Source: an uncultured Planctomycetaceae bacterium | GTDB taxonomy: Bacteria; Planctomycetota; Planctomycetia; Planctomycetales; Planctomycetaceae | Length of the DNA: 64,000 nucleotides | NCBI GenBank assembly: GCA_903858815.1 | Contig: CAIOKE010000311.1 | Coordinates: forward strand, 1-64,000 | Direction: 5' to 3' | Part shown: piece by piece, positions 27,524 through 36,897 of the stretch | How the letters are laid out: each line of letters opens with the position of its first letter | How positions within the stretch are numbered: the first letter of the stretch is position 1 | Program-made: the position numbers and the translations under genes | The notes under the pieces: generated by a model | The model's input: the letters and a program-made list of their open reading frames with translations, nothing else | The model's database searches: none | What the model was told of the DNA's origin: nothing

Positions 27524-28234
27524 TCAACCACCGCCAATCGGCAGCGAAATCGAAAATCGAGTCCCCCGCCCCAGCTCGCTCTCACACAGAATCTGCCCTC
27601 GATGAGCCTCCACAATACGCCGGACCGTGGGCAAGCCAAGCCCACTGCCACCCGAACGCGTCGAAAAAAAGGCCTGAAACATGCGGCTGCGAGTCTTCTC
27701 GTCCATCCCCCGACCCGTGTCAATCACCTCCAGCAACACACTGCCCGCTTTCACCCGAGTCAACAGCTCAATCGCTCCACCCCCAGGCATGGCCTCCAGC
27801 GCATTCCTGCACAGATTCGCCAGCGCCAGCCGCATCAATGCCTGATCCAGCAGGACCGGCGGCAGATCACTGTCCAGATGCGTCCGCAACTCCACATCCG
27901 CAGCAGCCGCCTGAGGCTCCAGAAACTCTACATACTCAGCCACAACCTCATTCAACTGCCCCTCTTCCAGATGCAGCTCACCCGCTCGCGCGAACTGCAG
28001 GAAGGCATTCAGAATCTCCTCCAGATTCCGACACTCCCCACGTAAACTGCCGATCCGCCGCAACATTCGACGCGCACGCGGTGAATCGTCCTCACCAAGA
28101 TCCTCCGCCAGCAACTCCAGATTCATCCCGATCGTCGAAAGCGGATTGCGGATCTCATGCGCTAACCCCCCAGCCAGCGTCGCCAGCTCAGTGTTCTGCG
28201 CCCGCAACAGCTCACGCTCACGGGATTCATCCAT
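27524..28234 (-). CDS. soluble sensor histidine kinase
   Basis: A 236-residue kinase consisting almost only of the catalytic core. The phospho-accepting His is in LAHEIRNPL (H-box, residues ~25-33). The N-box is in LCRNALEAMPGGG, the G1 box DTGRGMD, the F region FQAFFSTRSGGSGLGLPTVRRIV (cited as FSTRSGGSGLGL), and a C-terminal GTRFSISLP follows. There is no membrane segment or sensory domain, so input must come from a partner protein. No response regulator gene is adjacent. An AGGAGTGCTGGAG Shine-Dalgarno region precedes the ATG at 28234. It lies just after the pnp terminator. Confidence 0.9.
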   Translation of the reverse strand: MDESRERELLRAQNTELATLAGGLAHEIRNPLSTIGMNLELLAEDLGEDDSPRARRMLRRIGSLRGECRNLEEILNAFLQFARAGELHLEEGQLNEVVAEYVEFLEPQAAAADVELRTHLDSDLPPVLLDQALMRLALANLCRNALEAMPGGGAIELLTRVKAGSVLLEVIDTGRGMDEKTRSRMFQAFFSTRSGGSGLGLPTVRRIVEAHRGQILCESELGRGTRFSISLPIGGG

Positions 28235-28279
28235 CTCCAGCACTCCTGATCGCTGCACCGGATTTCAGGTCCGACCGAT

Positions 28280-28315
28280 AAAAAAAGAGCCCGACAGAAT
28301 GTCTCTGCCGGGCTC
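28280..28315 (-). terminator. intrinsic terminator of pnp
   Basis: On the minus strand a GAGCCCGGCA-type stem (GAGCCCG at 28287 with CGGGCTC at 28309-28315) is followed by seven T residues (A-run at 28280-28286 on the plus strand). This is a canonical intrinsic terminator 19 bases after the pnp stop. Confidence 0.9.
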
Positions 28316-28333
28316 CCGAAAATCCATCAGCTA

Positions 28334-30454
28334 TCACTCGTCATCACTGCCGGCATCAGCCTTCTTGCCCAGCAGTACAGCCTTACGCGACAACCGCACA
28401 CGATTCTGATCGTCAACGGAAATCACCTTCACTTCAATCACGTCACCCACCTTCACGACTTCAGACGGATGCTTCACAAAGCCGTCCGACAGTTCACTGA
28501 CATGGCACATGCCGTCCTTGCCCGGAGCAATCTCGATGAAGGCACCGAAATCCTTGATTGAAGTCACTTTGCCCGTGTACACCCGACCCGGCTGAATCTC
28601 TTCACAAAGAGCTTCAACTCGAGCCAATGCAGCATCGGCCGACTGCGAATTGGCGGCAGAAATCGTCACCGTGCCGTCTTCCGCAATGTCAATCAACGCC
28701 CCGGACTCTTCCTGAATCGCACGAATCGTCTTGCCACCAGGGCCAATCAACAGACCAATCTTCTCGGGATTGATCGATGTCTGCACCAGCTTTGGAGCCG
28801 TTGCTGAGACGTCGTTACGCGGACGACGAATCGTCGTCAGCATCTGCCGCAGCAGTTCCTTGCGAGCCTTCAGAGCCTGCTCCAGAGTGTCACGGATGAT
28901 GGCTTCACTGATGCCCGCGATCTTCAGGTCCAGCTGAATGCCAGTCACTCCGCGACCAGTTCCAGCCACCTTGAAGTCCATGTCACCAAAGTGATCCTCG
29001 TCACCCATGATGTCAGTCAGCAAAGTGTACTTGTCACCTTCACTCACCAGACCAATGCTGATGCCCGCCACCGGCTGCACAATCGGCACACCAGCGTCCA
29101 TCAGCGACAGCGTGGCACTGCAGACAGATGCCATGGAACTGCTGCCGTTGGACTCCAGAATGTCTGAAATCACGCGAATCGTGTACGGGAACTTCTCAGA
29201 GACCGGGATGACCGGAGCAACCGAACGCTCGGCCAGACAGCCATGCCCGATCTCTCGACGACCCGGTCCTCGCACCGGCTTGCACTCACCCACCGAGAAC
29301 GGAGGGAAGTAGTAGTGCAGCATAAAACGAGACGCCTCTTCGCCAAACAGACCATCAGATTTCTGCTGATCCCGAGTGGTGCCGAGAGTCACCGTGGCCA
29401 GTGACTGAGTCTCACCACGAGTGAACAGCGCTGAACCATGCACTCGCGGAAGTGTACCAACCGCCGTGCTGATCGCTCGCAGATCCGTTGTTGCTCGACC
29501 ATCAATTCGACGCCCAGCCAGAATCTGATCACGCACCACACGCTCCTCCAGATCATGGAAAGCGCTGGCAAACTGAGCCTTCGTCAGGCCTTCAGCAGTC
29601 GTGTCAGTCTCATTGGGGAAGTACTTTTCAACCAGCGATTTCTTCAGTGCTTTGACTCGCTCTGCACGCTCCTGCTTCTTCGGAGCCGTCTTGGCTTCCG
29701 TCAACGCTGCATATGCGTCAGCCTTCAATGTCGCATAGAACGGGTTCTCAGCCGGTTCGGTGATCACAGGCAACTCAATGCCCGCCTCTGCCACCAGCTT
29801 CAACTGCAGCTGACACAGGGACTGAATGTGACGATGAGCAAACATGATCGCATCGCCCATCTCCTTCTCTGGAATCTGCTGACCAAATCCCTCAATCATC
29901 AGGACCGCATCACGAGACCCGGCAACGACCAGATCCAGCTTGCTCGTCTTCATCTGCTCGACCGTTGGCATCAAAACCAGCGTCTCGCCTTCCATGCCCA
30001 CCCGCACCGCCGCAATCGGTCCACGGAACGGCAGACCCGAAACCATCAGCGCCGCACTGGCCGCCGTAATGCTGAGCACGTCCGGATCGTTCACACCATC
30101 ACACGACATCACGTTCGACATCACCTGGACTTCATCCACGAAGCCCTTCGGAAACAACGGACGAATCGGTCGGTCCGTCAAACGGCTGGTGAGGATTTCA
30201 CGAGTCGTCGGACGACCTTCTCGCTTCAAATATCCACCAGCAAACCGGCCCGCTGCCGCCAGACGCTCACGGTAATCCACCGTCAATGGAAAAAAGTCCG
30301 TGCCCGGTCGCGATGGACCACTCTGAGATGCACAGAACACACTCGTCTCGCCAAACTGCAACAGCACCGCTCCGGATGCCTGTTTGGCCATCTCACCCGT
30401 CGTAATACTGAACTTCTGACCCGCAAATTCCGCTTCAACCGTGACTTTCTTCAC
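28334..30454 (-). CDS. pnp: polynucleotide phosphorylase
   Basis: A 706-residue 3'-5' exoribonuclease that degrades RNA by phosphorolysis and is part of the RNA degradosome in many bacteria. Two RNase PH-like domains (visible as FFPLTVDYRE and, in the second, THGSALFTRGETQ-like VHGSALFTRGETQ) flank a helical middle. A KH domain (IGLLIGPGGKTIRAIQ) and an S1 domain (VYTGKVTSIKDFGAFIEI) end the protein. The start codon is GTG at 30454 (MKKVTVEAEF), with AGGAAGAG just upstream. It lies downstream of rpsO on the same strand, the classical rpsO-pnp order, separated by ~474 bases. Confidence 0.97.
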   Translation of the reverse strand: MKKVTVEAEFAGQKFSITTGEMAKQASGAVLLQFGETSVFCASQSGPSRPGTDFFPLTVDYRERLAAAGRFAGGYLKREGRPTTREILTSRLTDRPIRPLFPKGFVDEVQVMSNVMSCDGVNDPDVLSITAASAALMVSGLPFRGPIAAVRVGMEGETLVLMPTVEQMKTSKLDLVVAGSRDAVLMIEGFGQQIPEKEMGDAIMFAHRHIQSLCQLQLKLVAEAGIELPVITEPAENPFYATLKADAYAALTEAKTAPKKQERAERVKALKKSLVEKYFPNETDTTAEGLTKAQFASAFHDLEERVVRDQILAGRRIDGRATTDLRAISTAVGTLPRVHGSALFTRGETQSLATVTLGTTRDQQKSDGLFGEEASRFMLHYYFPPFSVGECKPVRGPGRREIGHGCLAERSVAPVIPVSEKFPYTIRVISDILESNGSSSMASVCSATLSLMDAGVPIVQPVAGISIGLVSEGDKYTLLTDIMGDEDHFGDMDFKVAGTGRGVTGIQLDLKIAGISEAIIRDTLEQALKARKELLRQMLTTIRRPRNDVSATAPKLVQTSINPEKIGLLIGPGGKTIRAIQEESGALIDIAEDGTVTISAANSQSADAALARVEALCEEIQPGRVYTGKVTSIKDFGAFIEIAPGKDGMCHVSELSDGFVKHPSEVVKVGDVIEVKVISVDDQNRVRLSRKAVLLGKKADAGSDDE

Positions 30455-30928
30455 AACTCTTCCTCACCCGGACCAGCCGGCATACCGACCAGAACCAAGC
30501 CAGGCTCCACTCCCGATTCCCTCTACCACTCCAGCAACTTCACGACATCAGATTCGCATGCGGCCGCTGACAGGCTTCCATCCTGCTACCGCGGTCAAAC
30601 TTACTGCAATCACTGACAACTCAAAGTCACCGACAGGAAGCGGCAATCCGCTACGAGCCTGCGGCCCCGATCAAAACTGACAAAACCCAAAACAACCAAC
30701 CTGATACGCATCAGATCTGTTCGTCAAACACCGCTTACAACCATCTACTCCAACTCACAAAACACTACCACCGCTGCTGTCAACTTCCACTGCAGACTAC
30801 GAACACAACAAACTGCACTGACAGCACAGCCCAGCACAACACAACACTCTACATCGCAACACAACACAGCGCGACACCCGAAACACTCAGGGCGTTACCA
30901 GCTTCCGCCAGCAACGCCCCGCAAGTCT
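30455..30928. other. rpsO-pnp spacer
   Basis: About 474 bases, unusually long for this gene pair. The part at 30780-30890 is strongly biased to A and C on the plus strand (G/T-rich in the transcript) and should be poorly structured. It also holds the candidate hairpin near rpsO at 30890. I see no gene or RNA family in it. Confidence 0.4.
30890..30919 (-). terminator. hairpin after rpsO
   Basis: GGGCGTT pairs with AACGCCC around a 16-base loop that can form a small inner pairing. It lies 10 bases past the rpsO stop on the minus strand, without a T-run. It could be a terminator or an RNA-processing site between rpsO and pnp. Confidence 0.45.
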
Positions 30929-31198
30929 TCACTTTCGGATGTTCAGCCGACCAATGATCGACTGATACCTCGCCACATCCTGACGCTTCAGATAATCCAG
31001 CAGCTGCCGGCGACGGCTGACCTTACTGAGCAGACCACGACGGCCCGCATAGTCCTTCGGATGAGTCTGCAAGTGCTCGGTCACAGCCTGAATCTCGGCC
31101 GTCAACACCGCAATCTGTACTTCCGGAGATCCCGTGTCGCCCGCCTGCAACGCATACTGAGCAATCACGGCCGCCTTGTGCTCTGGACTAATCGACAT
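30929..31198 (-). CDS. rpsO: 30S ribosomal protein S15
   Basis: An 89-residue primary 16S rRNA-binding protein of the small subunit. The family pattern is complete: DTGSPEVQIAVLTAEI, HPKDYAGRRGLL, VSRRRQLLDYLKR and YQSIIGRLNIRK. The ATG at 31198 gives exactly the usual family length; the open frame to 31336 is not S15-like. It precedes pnp on the same strand as in most bacteria. Confidence 0.98.
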   Translation of the reverse strand: MSISPEHKAAVIAQYALQAGDTGSPEVQIAVLTAEIQAVTEHLQTHPKDYAGRRGLLSKVSRRRQLLDYLKRQDVARYQSIIGRLNIRK

Positions 31199-31505
31199 CG
31201 ACTTCACTTTCACAAAAAACAACGCCTGTCCGCCGGGTACGAATCCGCCAGCGCTAAGCCAGCAAGCACACGACCTGAAACGGCAAACAAACCTGACAAC
31301 GCCCCAAATCGCCGCGAAAAAAAAATCCCGCAGCACCCCAGAGCAACATTTTCGGACCGGTCACCTTGCCAGCCCCACCCACACATTATGCCCGGAATCG
31401 ACCCACGTTTCAATCCAGATCCCTCCCTTCGACCATTCACACTCCCCGCTCAAGTCAAAAGACCGCTGTTTCCCGCCTTTTTTCTCGATTCTCCCAATCC
31501 CGAAC
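31199..31505. other. intergenic region upstream of rpsO
   Basis: This 307-base stretch should hold the rpsO promoter and the 3' end of the large PVC gene transcript. It contains a run of nine A at about 31317-31325. No clear terminator hairpin or RNA gene is visible. Confidence 0.4.
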
Positions 31506-34500
31506 TTAGTTGTGATGACCATGCACACCAAACAATGCATGCCCACGATCGCCACCAGCCAGCACCCACGCCAATAAATCCAGAATCTCCTCTCGTGTCA
31601 ACTTGTTCAGTACCCCCCTCGGCATGATGCTGACGTCACTCTGAGTACGCTCGTCAATCTCCGACTTCCGCACCACCACCAATTTGTCCGGTGCCGCTGG
31701 GTTGTCCAGAACTTTCAGGACCTCACCTGCATCCTCCACCACCAACCCGGTAATAACCTGTCCGGACTTCAGCACCAGCACGCTGGATTGATACTTCGGC
31801 TCAATTTTCTTCGACGGATTCAGAATGTGGTCCAGCACATCAACCCGCGAATACTCCACAGGCAACTTCGCAAGATCCGGACCGACGGCATTGCCCTGCC
31901 CGGAGACTCGATGACACCCCGCACAGGCGGCCGCCCTGAACAACTGCTGGCCCACCGCAAAATTGCTGGCACGATGCGTCAGATGCATCACATCTCCCGC
32001 CAGATCGTCCAACTGCCATTCCGTGTTTCGCCCCAGATACTTCAGCAAATCGTCCCGCTGCTGCAGCTTCACTTTCGACAGATACGCTGCAGGGTCTGCT
32101 TCGTACGCTCGCAGATCAGATACGATATACAGAGCCCCGTACATCCGCCGCCAATGGCCCGGATAGGTACACACATAAGGATAAATGCCAGGCTCCCGCG
32201 GAGTTTCAAAGTAGACGGAAGCCACTTCGCCGGGCTGGACCAGTGTGCTGGCCGCCAGGACATCCTCTGACCGCGGCACAAATCCCCGTTCGGCCGCGTC
32301 AGCATCTCGACCGGTCGACTCCGCCAGTTCACCCACTGCCGCCAGCGTGCCGGGTTTCACAATCGCCACGTTGTGCGGCATGTTGTCAGAATTTGTCAGA
32401 CGAAACTCCACCGGACGCCCCGCCTGCACCGCCACGATTTCGCGATCATAAATCATTCGCTCAGGCACCGTGCCCAGTGCAATCAACGGCACCACAACGT
32501 CCCGCAACTGTCCCTCCAGACTGTCCGCTGCCGCACCAGTTAAAACCCTTAAAGCCGCCTCTGCCAGCGAGACAGCAAGGGCAGCAGCATCCGTATTGCG
32601 CTGCTGCGGTTCCAGTCCAGACAGGTATTTGACAGCAGCTGTTCCCACCTGAGTCGCCAGCATCGCCGGCCACTTGTCCTCTGGTATTGCCGCCAGTGCT
32701 GTCAGCACACTACCCGTGGATGTCCCAGTCTCCAGTAACCCAGCAAACACGGCCGTCTTCTCTGACTCAAAACCAGCAATTCCCGACAATGCCACAACCG
32801 CCAGATCCTGAGGGGTCTGATCCGCTGCTGACACCAGCACATCCGCCGGAATCTCCTGCCGACTGAAGCCCGGCCCCGACCAGCTGACACTCAGACCGTC
32901 ACCACCACCATTATCAAAATACGTCGCCACAATCGCATGCAGGCCCGCCTCCAGACGAATCGCCTGCCCCTTTTCTACCATGCCGTGCAGACCATCATTA
33001 TCAATCAGCAATTCACCATCCAGATAAAACCGTGACCCGTCATCCGAACTGATGAAGAATTCATACTGTCCGGACCGTTCAATACGAATGTGTCCCCGGA
33101 ACATCAGAGCAAAGCTGTCGCGAGTCTGCAGCACCGGCTGCTCCATCACAATTCTTTCCGCCACACCCGTCGCATTCGCAGTCAGAGCCTGCAGAGTTTC
33201 CTGAGCCACATTCGCGGGATTCGGAGCATAAAAATCCACACGTAATCCGGGCCGCACCAGCGGAGCCCCTGCGCTGCTGCCCGGCAGCGTCGGTACCAAC
33301 ACAGCCAGCTGCGGAAACAGCGATTCCAAAGCCGGCCTCGAAGTCACCAGTGGCAAGGCACGCAACACATCCTCCTGCAACAACTGCTCCTGCCGCATCG
33401 CGGCAAAGACCGCTTCCGGCCCGCCATCTGCATTGATCCACGCAGCCAGCGCGACGCGGCGAGTTTCAGCCGAATGTGCGGACTGCGCCAACTTCACAAT
33501 CCGCTCGCGAACCCGCACCAACTGCTCGACCGGCTGACCAGCCAGAAGTCGACTGAGGCTGTTCACCACATTCTCGCTGGCTTTCGCATTCAACTCCTCG
33601 ATCAGCAAAAACAGCTGCTCTGCCTCCGGCACACCTCGCAGGGCTGCCAGCCCGGCCAGAGCCTTCCGCAAAGTCTGCTCGGAAACGCTGCCCCTCGTCA
33701 GAATCGCTCGGTAGACGACTTCGGATGACTCCATCTTCAGCAGATCTTCAACGCTGGCATGCGACAAAGCATAAGCCTCTGCACCTCGAGACAGCTTTCC
33801 TCCGGCAGCAAGCAAATTTCGCACTGCCCCATCAAGGTCGATGGCTCCCCGAGCCTGCCGAATCACAAAACTCAACTGTGCATCCTGCTCCGTCTGCATG
33901 GCCGCAAACAGGATCTCGGCCGCCAGCGGTCCGCGAGTAAACGAAGCGGCCACAACCGCTTCTGCTCGCACCTGTGGTGACGGATCCCCAGCCCGCTTCA
34001 ACAACAATCGTTCCCATGCCAGCACTCTGTCTGCACTCGCTCCCTCATCCAGCACTGCAGGAATCGCGAGTCCGGCAGAGTTCCGCAATTGCGCCGTCTT
34101 CGTCGACACTGCCGGACGCAGCGAGACATCACGAGCAACATCACGAAGTACACGCACTGCTGCTGCGCGAGCATCCTCCACCGGGCTCTCCAGCAACTGC
34201 TCAAGTAACTCAAAATCCGTCCGTCGCGCCCGCTGCGTTGTCCAAAGCACCTCCACCAGCGAACGCGCATCGGCTGCAGCATCCAATCGCAGCCCCTGAC
34301 GCCATGCCTGTACCGCAGTCAACACCTCTGACTGATCCCGCCCCGTCAGTTCCAGACGAGCCCGGTAACGGTCGGCCAGCACCGGTGACGACAGCACCTG
34401 CACAACCGCCTCAGTCTCTGCCCCTCGCAATCGCGGCGGTCGCTGGACCCCACGCCCCGTAGCCGTCACACGATAAATTCGACCATGCTGATGATCCCGA

Positions 34501-36683
34501 CTGGGGTCCCGCAGATTATGCTGCATATGGCCGATGATCGGATTCTGCCAGTCCAGCACATACAACGCCCCGTCACCACCAATCTCCATGTCGCTGGGGC
34601 GGAAGTTCTGATCAGACGAATACAGAATCGGTTCCACTTCCCGAGCAAAAAAGCCGGCACCACGCTTCTCAAAACGATATTGAGTCACCCCCTGAAAGCC
34701 AATCACATTGGCGATCAACAGATTCCCGCGGTTCTGCTCGGCAAAATGCTGACTATCCAGAATACAGATCGCTGGAACCGGACGAACTCGCTTTTCATAC
34801 AACTGCTCAGGAGCCCCCTGTCCTGGCATCCCGATGTAATTCCCAGTGCCACCAGTCCCGTCAGTGACAAACTGATTGCCCCACTGATCAAACACATCGC
34901 CATGCGGATTTGGACCGATGGGAAAATGGAAATTGATGTCGAAGGTGACGGGATCCCACTCATAGACCCCAGCGGCACCCGTACCAAATCGCTTTACAGG
35001 CCCCCACGGTGTTTCAAAATTCTCAGCATGAAAGATTCCGCGTGAAAAGTAAAAACGCCCCCCGGGACTCATCACAAACGCATTCGCCGTATGGTGAGTG
35101 TCGGCCGAATCAAGCCCGTGAAAAATTCGCTCCCGAAGATCGGCACGATCGTCCCCGTCTGTGTCCTTCAGGAACCAGATATCAGGGGCCATCGCTACCA
35201 GCACTCCCCCATTCCAGAATTCAAATCCCGTGGGATTATGCAGACCATCGGCAAACGTAATGCAGCGATCAGCCACCCCATCGAAATCGTCGTCCGGGAA
35301 AATCAACAGCTTATCATTCATCGCCTCCAGCGGATTCCAGTGTGGGTATGTGGGCCATGCTGCCACCCACAGTCGACCATCAGGATCCACAGCACTCTGT
35401 ACCGGATTCACCAGATCAGAGAACATCTCCTCAGAGGCAAACAGGTTGACCTGCATTCCGCTGTGCACCGTCATCTTCTCGATCGCCTCAGTACCACCAT
35501 AAAATCGATGTCGCCCACCCTCCAGTTGACCGGGCTTGTTGGTCCGCACCTCCAGCGGCTGCGGCAGTGCCGTGTCATCAGGCTCCACGGCCCGCCCCTC
35601 AGCCGCCGCCCAGATCACAGCGTCCCGACGTGCGGTCATCTCTGTCAGAATCTCAAGTTCACGCTGCATGACCTCAAAATTGGTCTGCCCCGCCACAAAT
35701 TGCAGCCCGGAACGACCACCAAACACGCTGTATCCATCAGTCGCGCGATAAACATTGTGCCAAGACAGGTTCTTCGCCAGCACTGCCCGACGAATCAGTG
35801 CCAGCTGATCATCCGTCGCCCGCCCCAATCCGACTGCGAACACCGTACTGACAATCGTCTCCGCAACAATGCGATTGCCTCGATCATTCAGATGCACACC
35901 GTTCAGCGTCAACTCGCCAAAAGCCGCACGTTCTGCCGCATCCTGTGGCACAGTGCGGCCGAAACGATCGCGACGGACTCCCGCCGAATTCCGCACCAGA
36001 CTGGTATCCCACGACACGGTCGATGCGACCTGCTTCGTCGCCGCAAACAGATTGACAAACGGCACCTGCAACTCGGACGCCACACGACCCATTTCGGCCG
36101 TATACAGTTCCAGACGACTATTCACACTGCTGCCATCGGGCAGTTCCGATAACTGCAGATTCTCAAACCACGTCGGTGAACACAGCACCACCTGCGGAGC
36201 CGTCCGACCGTTATACCGCTGTGCCACGGTGTGGTTCACAAAGGCAGTCAGGTCCCCCCGAAACTTCTCCAGCCCAGCCTGACCACCCCACGACTCATTG
36301 TAACCAAAACAGGCGATCACAACATCAGCACGCACCTTCGTCAGCCAGTCATCCGGACTGCCGAAGTTGTCGGATCGCGGACGTTCTGTCAGCGTGTCAC
36401 CGCTGAATCCCAGATCACGCACCACCAGCCGATGCTGTGGATACGCCGATTGCAGCAGCGTCTCCAGCCAGCCCGCATGCTGCATACGATCAGCCAGAGT
36501 ATTCCCGATCACGGCAATCCGCATTTCCGGCTGCAGAACAATCGCGTGCTGCGCCTGGACTGCAGCAGCAGGACTCAATAAACAGCCAATGCTGACGATC
36601 AGACTTTGAACGAGACGCAGACAGGCGGCAGACGGCGCACAGATCGTTTGAACATGGCAGGTGGTAGACAGCAAGTATCGCAT
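31506..36683 (-). CDS. giant PVC-type SGNH/propeller/PA14/cupredoxin/cytochrome c protein
   Basis: A 1725-residue secreted protein with a signal peptide (cleavage near AVQAQ). In order I read an SGNH hydrolase-like domain (~45-300; VIGNTLADRM, FGYNES, GVHLNDRG), then a PVC-type membrane-bound dehydrogenase beta-propeller (~400-790; FPDDDFDGVADR, DGLHNPTGFEF). HEAT-like helical repeats follow, then a PA14 domain (FFISSDDGSRFYLDG), a cupredoxin domain (~1405-1525) with type 1 copper ligands visible in NMPHNV and CTYPGHWRRM, and a cytochrome c domain with CAGCH near 1590. This suggests extracytoplasmic oxidation of a carbohydrate-like substrate with electrons passed to heme. The start at 36683 is chosen because the upstream extension has no signal peptide. 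The substrate is unknown. Confidence 0.9.
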   Translation of the reverse strand: MRYLLSTTCHVQTICAPSAACLRLVQSLIVSIGCLLSPAAAVQAQHAIVLQPEMRIAVIGNTLADRMQHAGWLETLLQSAYPQHRLVVRDLGFSGDTLTERPRSDNFGSPDDWLTKVRADVVIACFGYNESWGGQAGLEKFRGDLTAFVNHTVAQRYNGRTAPQVVLCSPTWFENLQLSELPDGSSVNSRLELYTAEMGRVASELQVPFVNLFAATKQVASTVSWDTSLVRNSAGVRRDRFGRTVPQDAAERAAFGELTLNGVHLNDRGNRIVAETIVSTVFAVGLGRATDDQLALIRRAVLAKNLSWHNVYRATDGYSVFGGRSGLQFVAGQTNFEVMQRELEILTEMTARRDAVIWAAAEGRAVEPDDTALPQPLEVRTNKPGQLEGGRHRFYGGTEAIEKMTVHSGMQVNLFASEEMFSDLVNPVQSAVDPDGRLWVAAWPTYPHWNPLEAMNDKLLIFPDDDFDGVADRCITFADGLHNPTGFEFWNGGVLVAMAPDIWFLKDTDGDDRADLRERIFHGLDSADTHHTANAFVMSPGGRFYFSRGIFHAENFETPWGPVKRFGTGAAGVYEWDPVTFDINFHFPIGPNPHGDVFDQWGNQFVTDGTGGTGNYIGMPGQGAPEQLYEKRVRPVPAICILDSQHFAEQNRGNLLIANVIGFQGVTQYRFEKRGAGFFAREVEPILYSSDQNFRPSDMEIGGDGALYVLDWQNPIIGHMQHNLRDPSRDHQHGRIYRVTATGRGVQRPPRLRGAETEAVVQVLSSPVLADRYRARLELTGRDQSEVLTAVQAWRQGLRLDAAADARSLVEVLWTTQRARRTDFELLEQLLESPVEDARAAAVRVLRDVARDVSLRPAVSTKTAQLRNSAGLAIPAVLDEGASADRVLAWERLLLKRAGDPSPQVRAEAVVAASFTRGPLAAEILFAAMQTEQDAQLSFVIRQARGAIDLDGAVRNLLAAGGKLSRGAEAYALSHASVEDLLKMESSEVVYRAILTRGSVSEQTLRKALAGLAALRGVPEAEQLFLLIEELNAKASENVVNSLSRLLAGQPVEQLVRVRERIVKLAQSAHSAETRRVALAAWINADGGPEAVFAAMRQEQLLQEDVLRALPLVTSRPALESLFPQLAVLVPTLPGSSAGAPLVRPGLRVDFYAPNPANVAQETLQALTANATGVAERIVMEQPVLQTRDSFALMFRGHIRIERSGQYEFFISSDDGSRFYLDGELLIDNDGLHGMVEKGQAIRLEAGLHAIVATYFDNGGGDGLSVSWSGPGFSRQEIPADVLVSAADQTPQDLAVVALSGIAGFESEKTAVFAGLLETGTSTGSVLTALAAIPEDKWPAMLATQVGTAAVKYLSGLEPQQRNTDAAALAVSLAEAALRVLTGAAADSLEGQLRDVVVPLIALGTVPERMIYDREIVAVQAGRPVEFRLTNSDNMPHNVAIVKPGTLAAVGELAESTGRDADAAERGFVPRSEDVLAASTLVQPGEVASVYFETPREPGIYPYVCTYPGHWRRMYGALYIVSDLRAYEADPAAYLSKVKLQQRDDLLKYLGRNTEWQLDDLAGDVMHLTHRASNFAVGQQLFRAAACAGCHRVSGQGNAVGPDLAKLPVEYSRVDVLDHILNPSKKIEPKYQSSVLVLKSGQVITGLVVEDAGEVLKVLDNPAAPDKLVVVRKSEIDERTQSDVSIMPRGVLNKLTREEILDLLAWVLAGGDRGHALFGVHGHHN

Positions 36684-36897
36684 GAGCTGATCCGAGGGCG
36701 GGCAGGGCAGATTCAGAACTGATTTCCACCCCAGCATCTCAGGTTCCTCAATGCAGTCAAGCGCAGCACTCGTCGCGGGCTGAATGAAAACACGCCGCAT
36801 GGCCTCCCCCCGGAACCACGCAGCGTGCCTCAGATTCAGGTGGTCAACCACAGTCGGACAGGCTCAGGGAGTCGTCGACTGCAGTGACACCGTTCGC

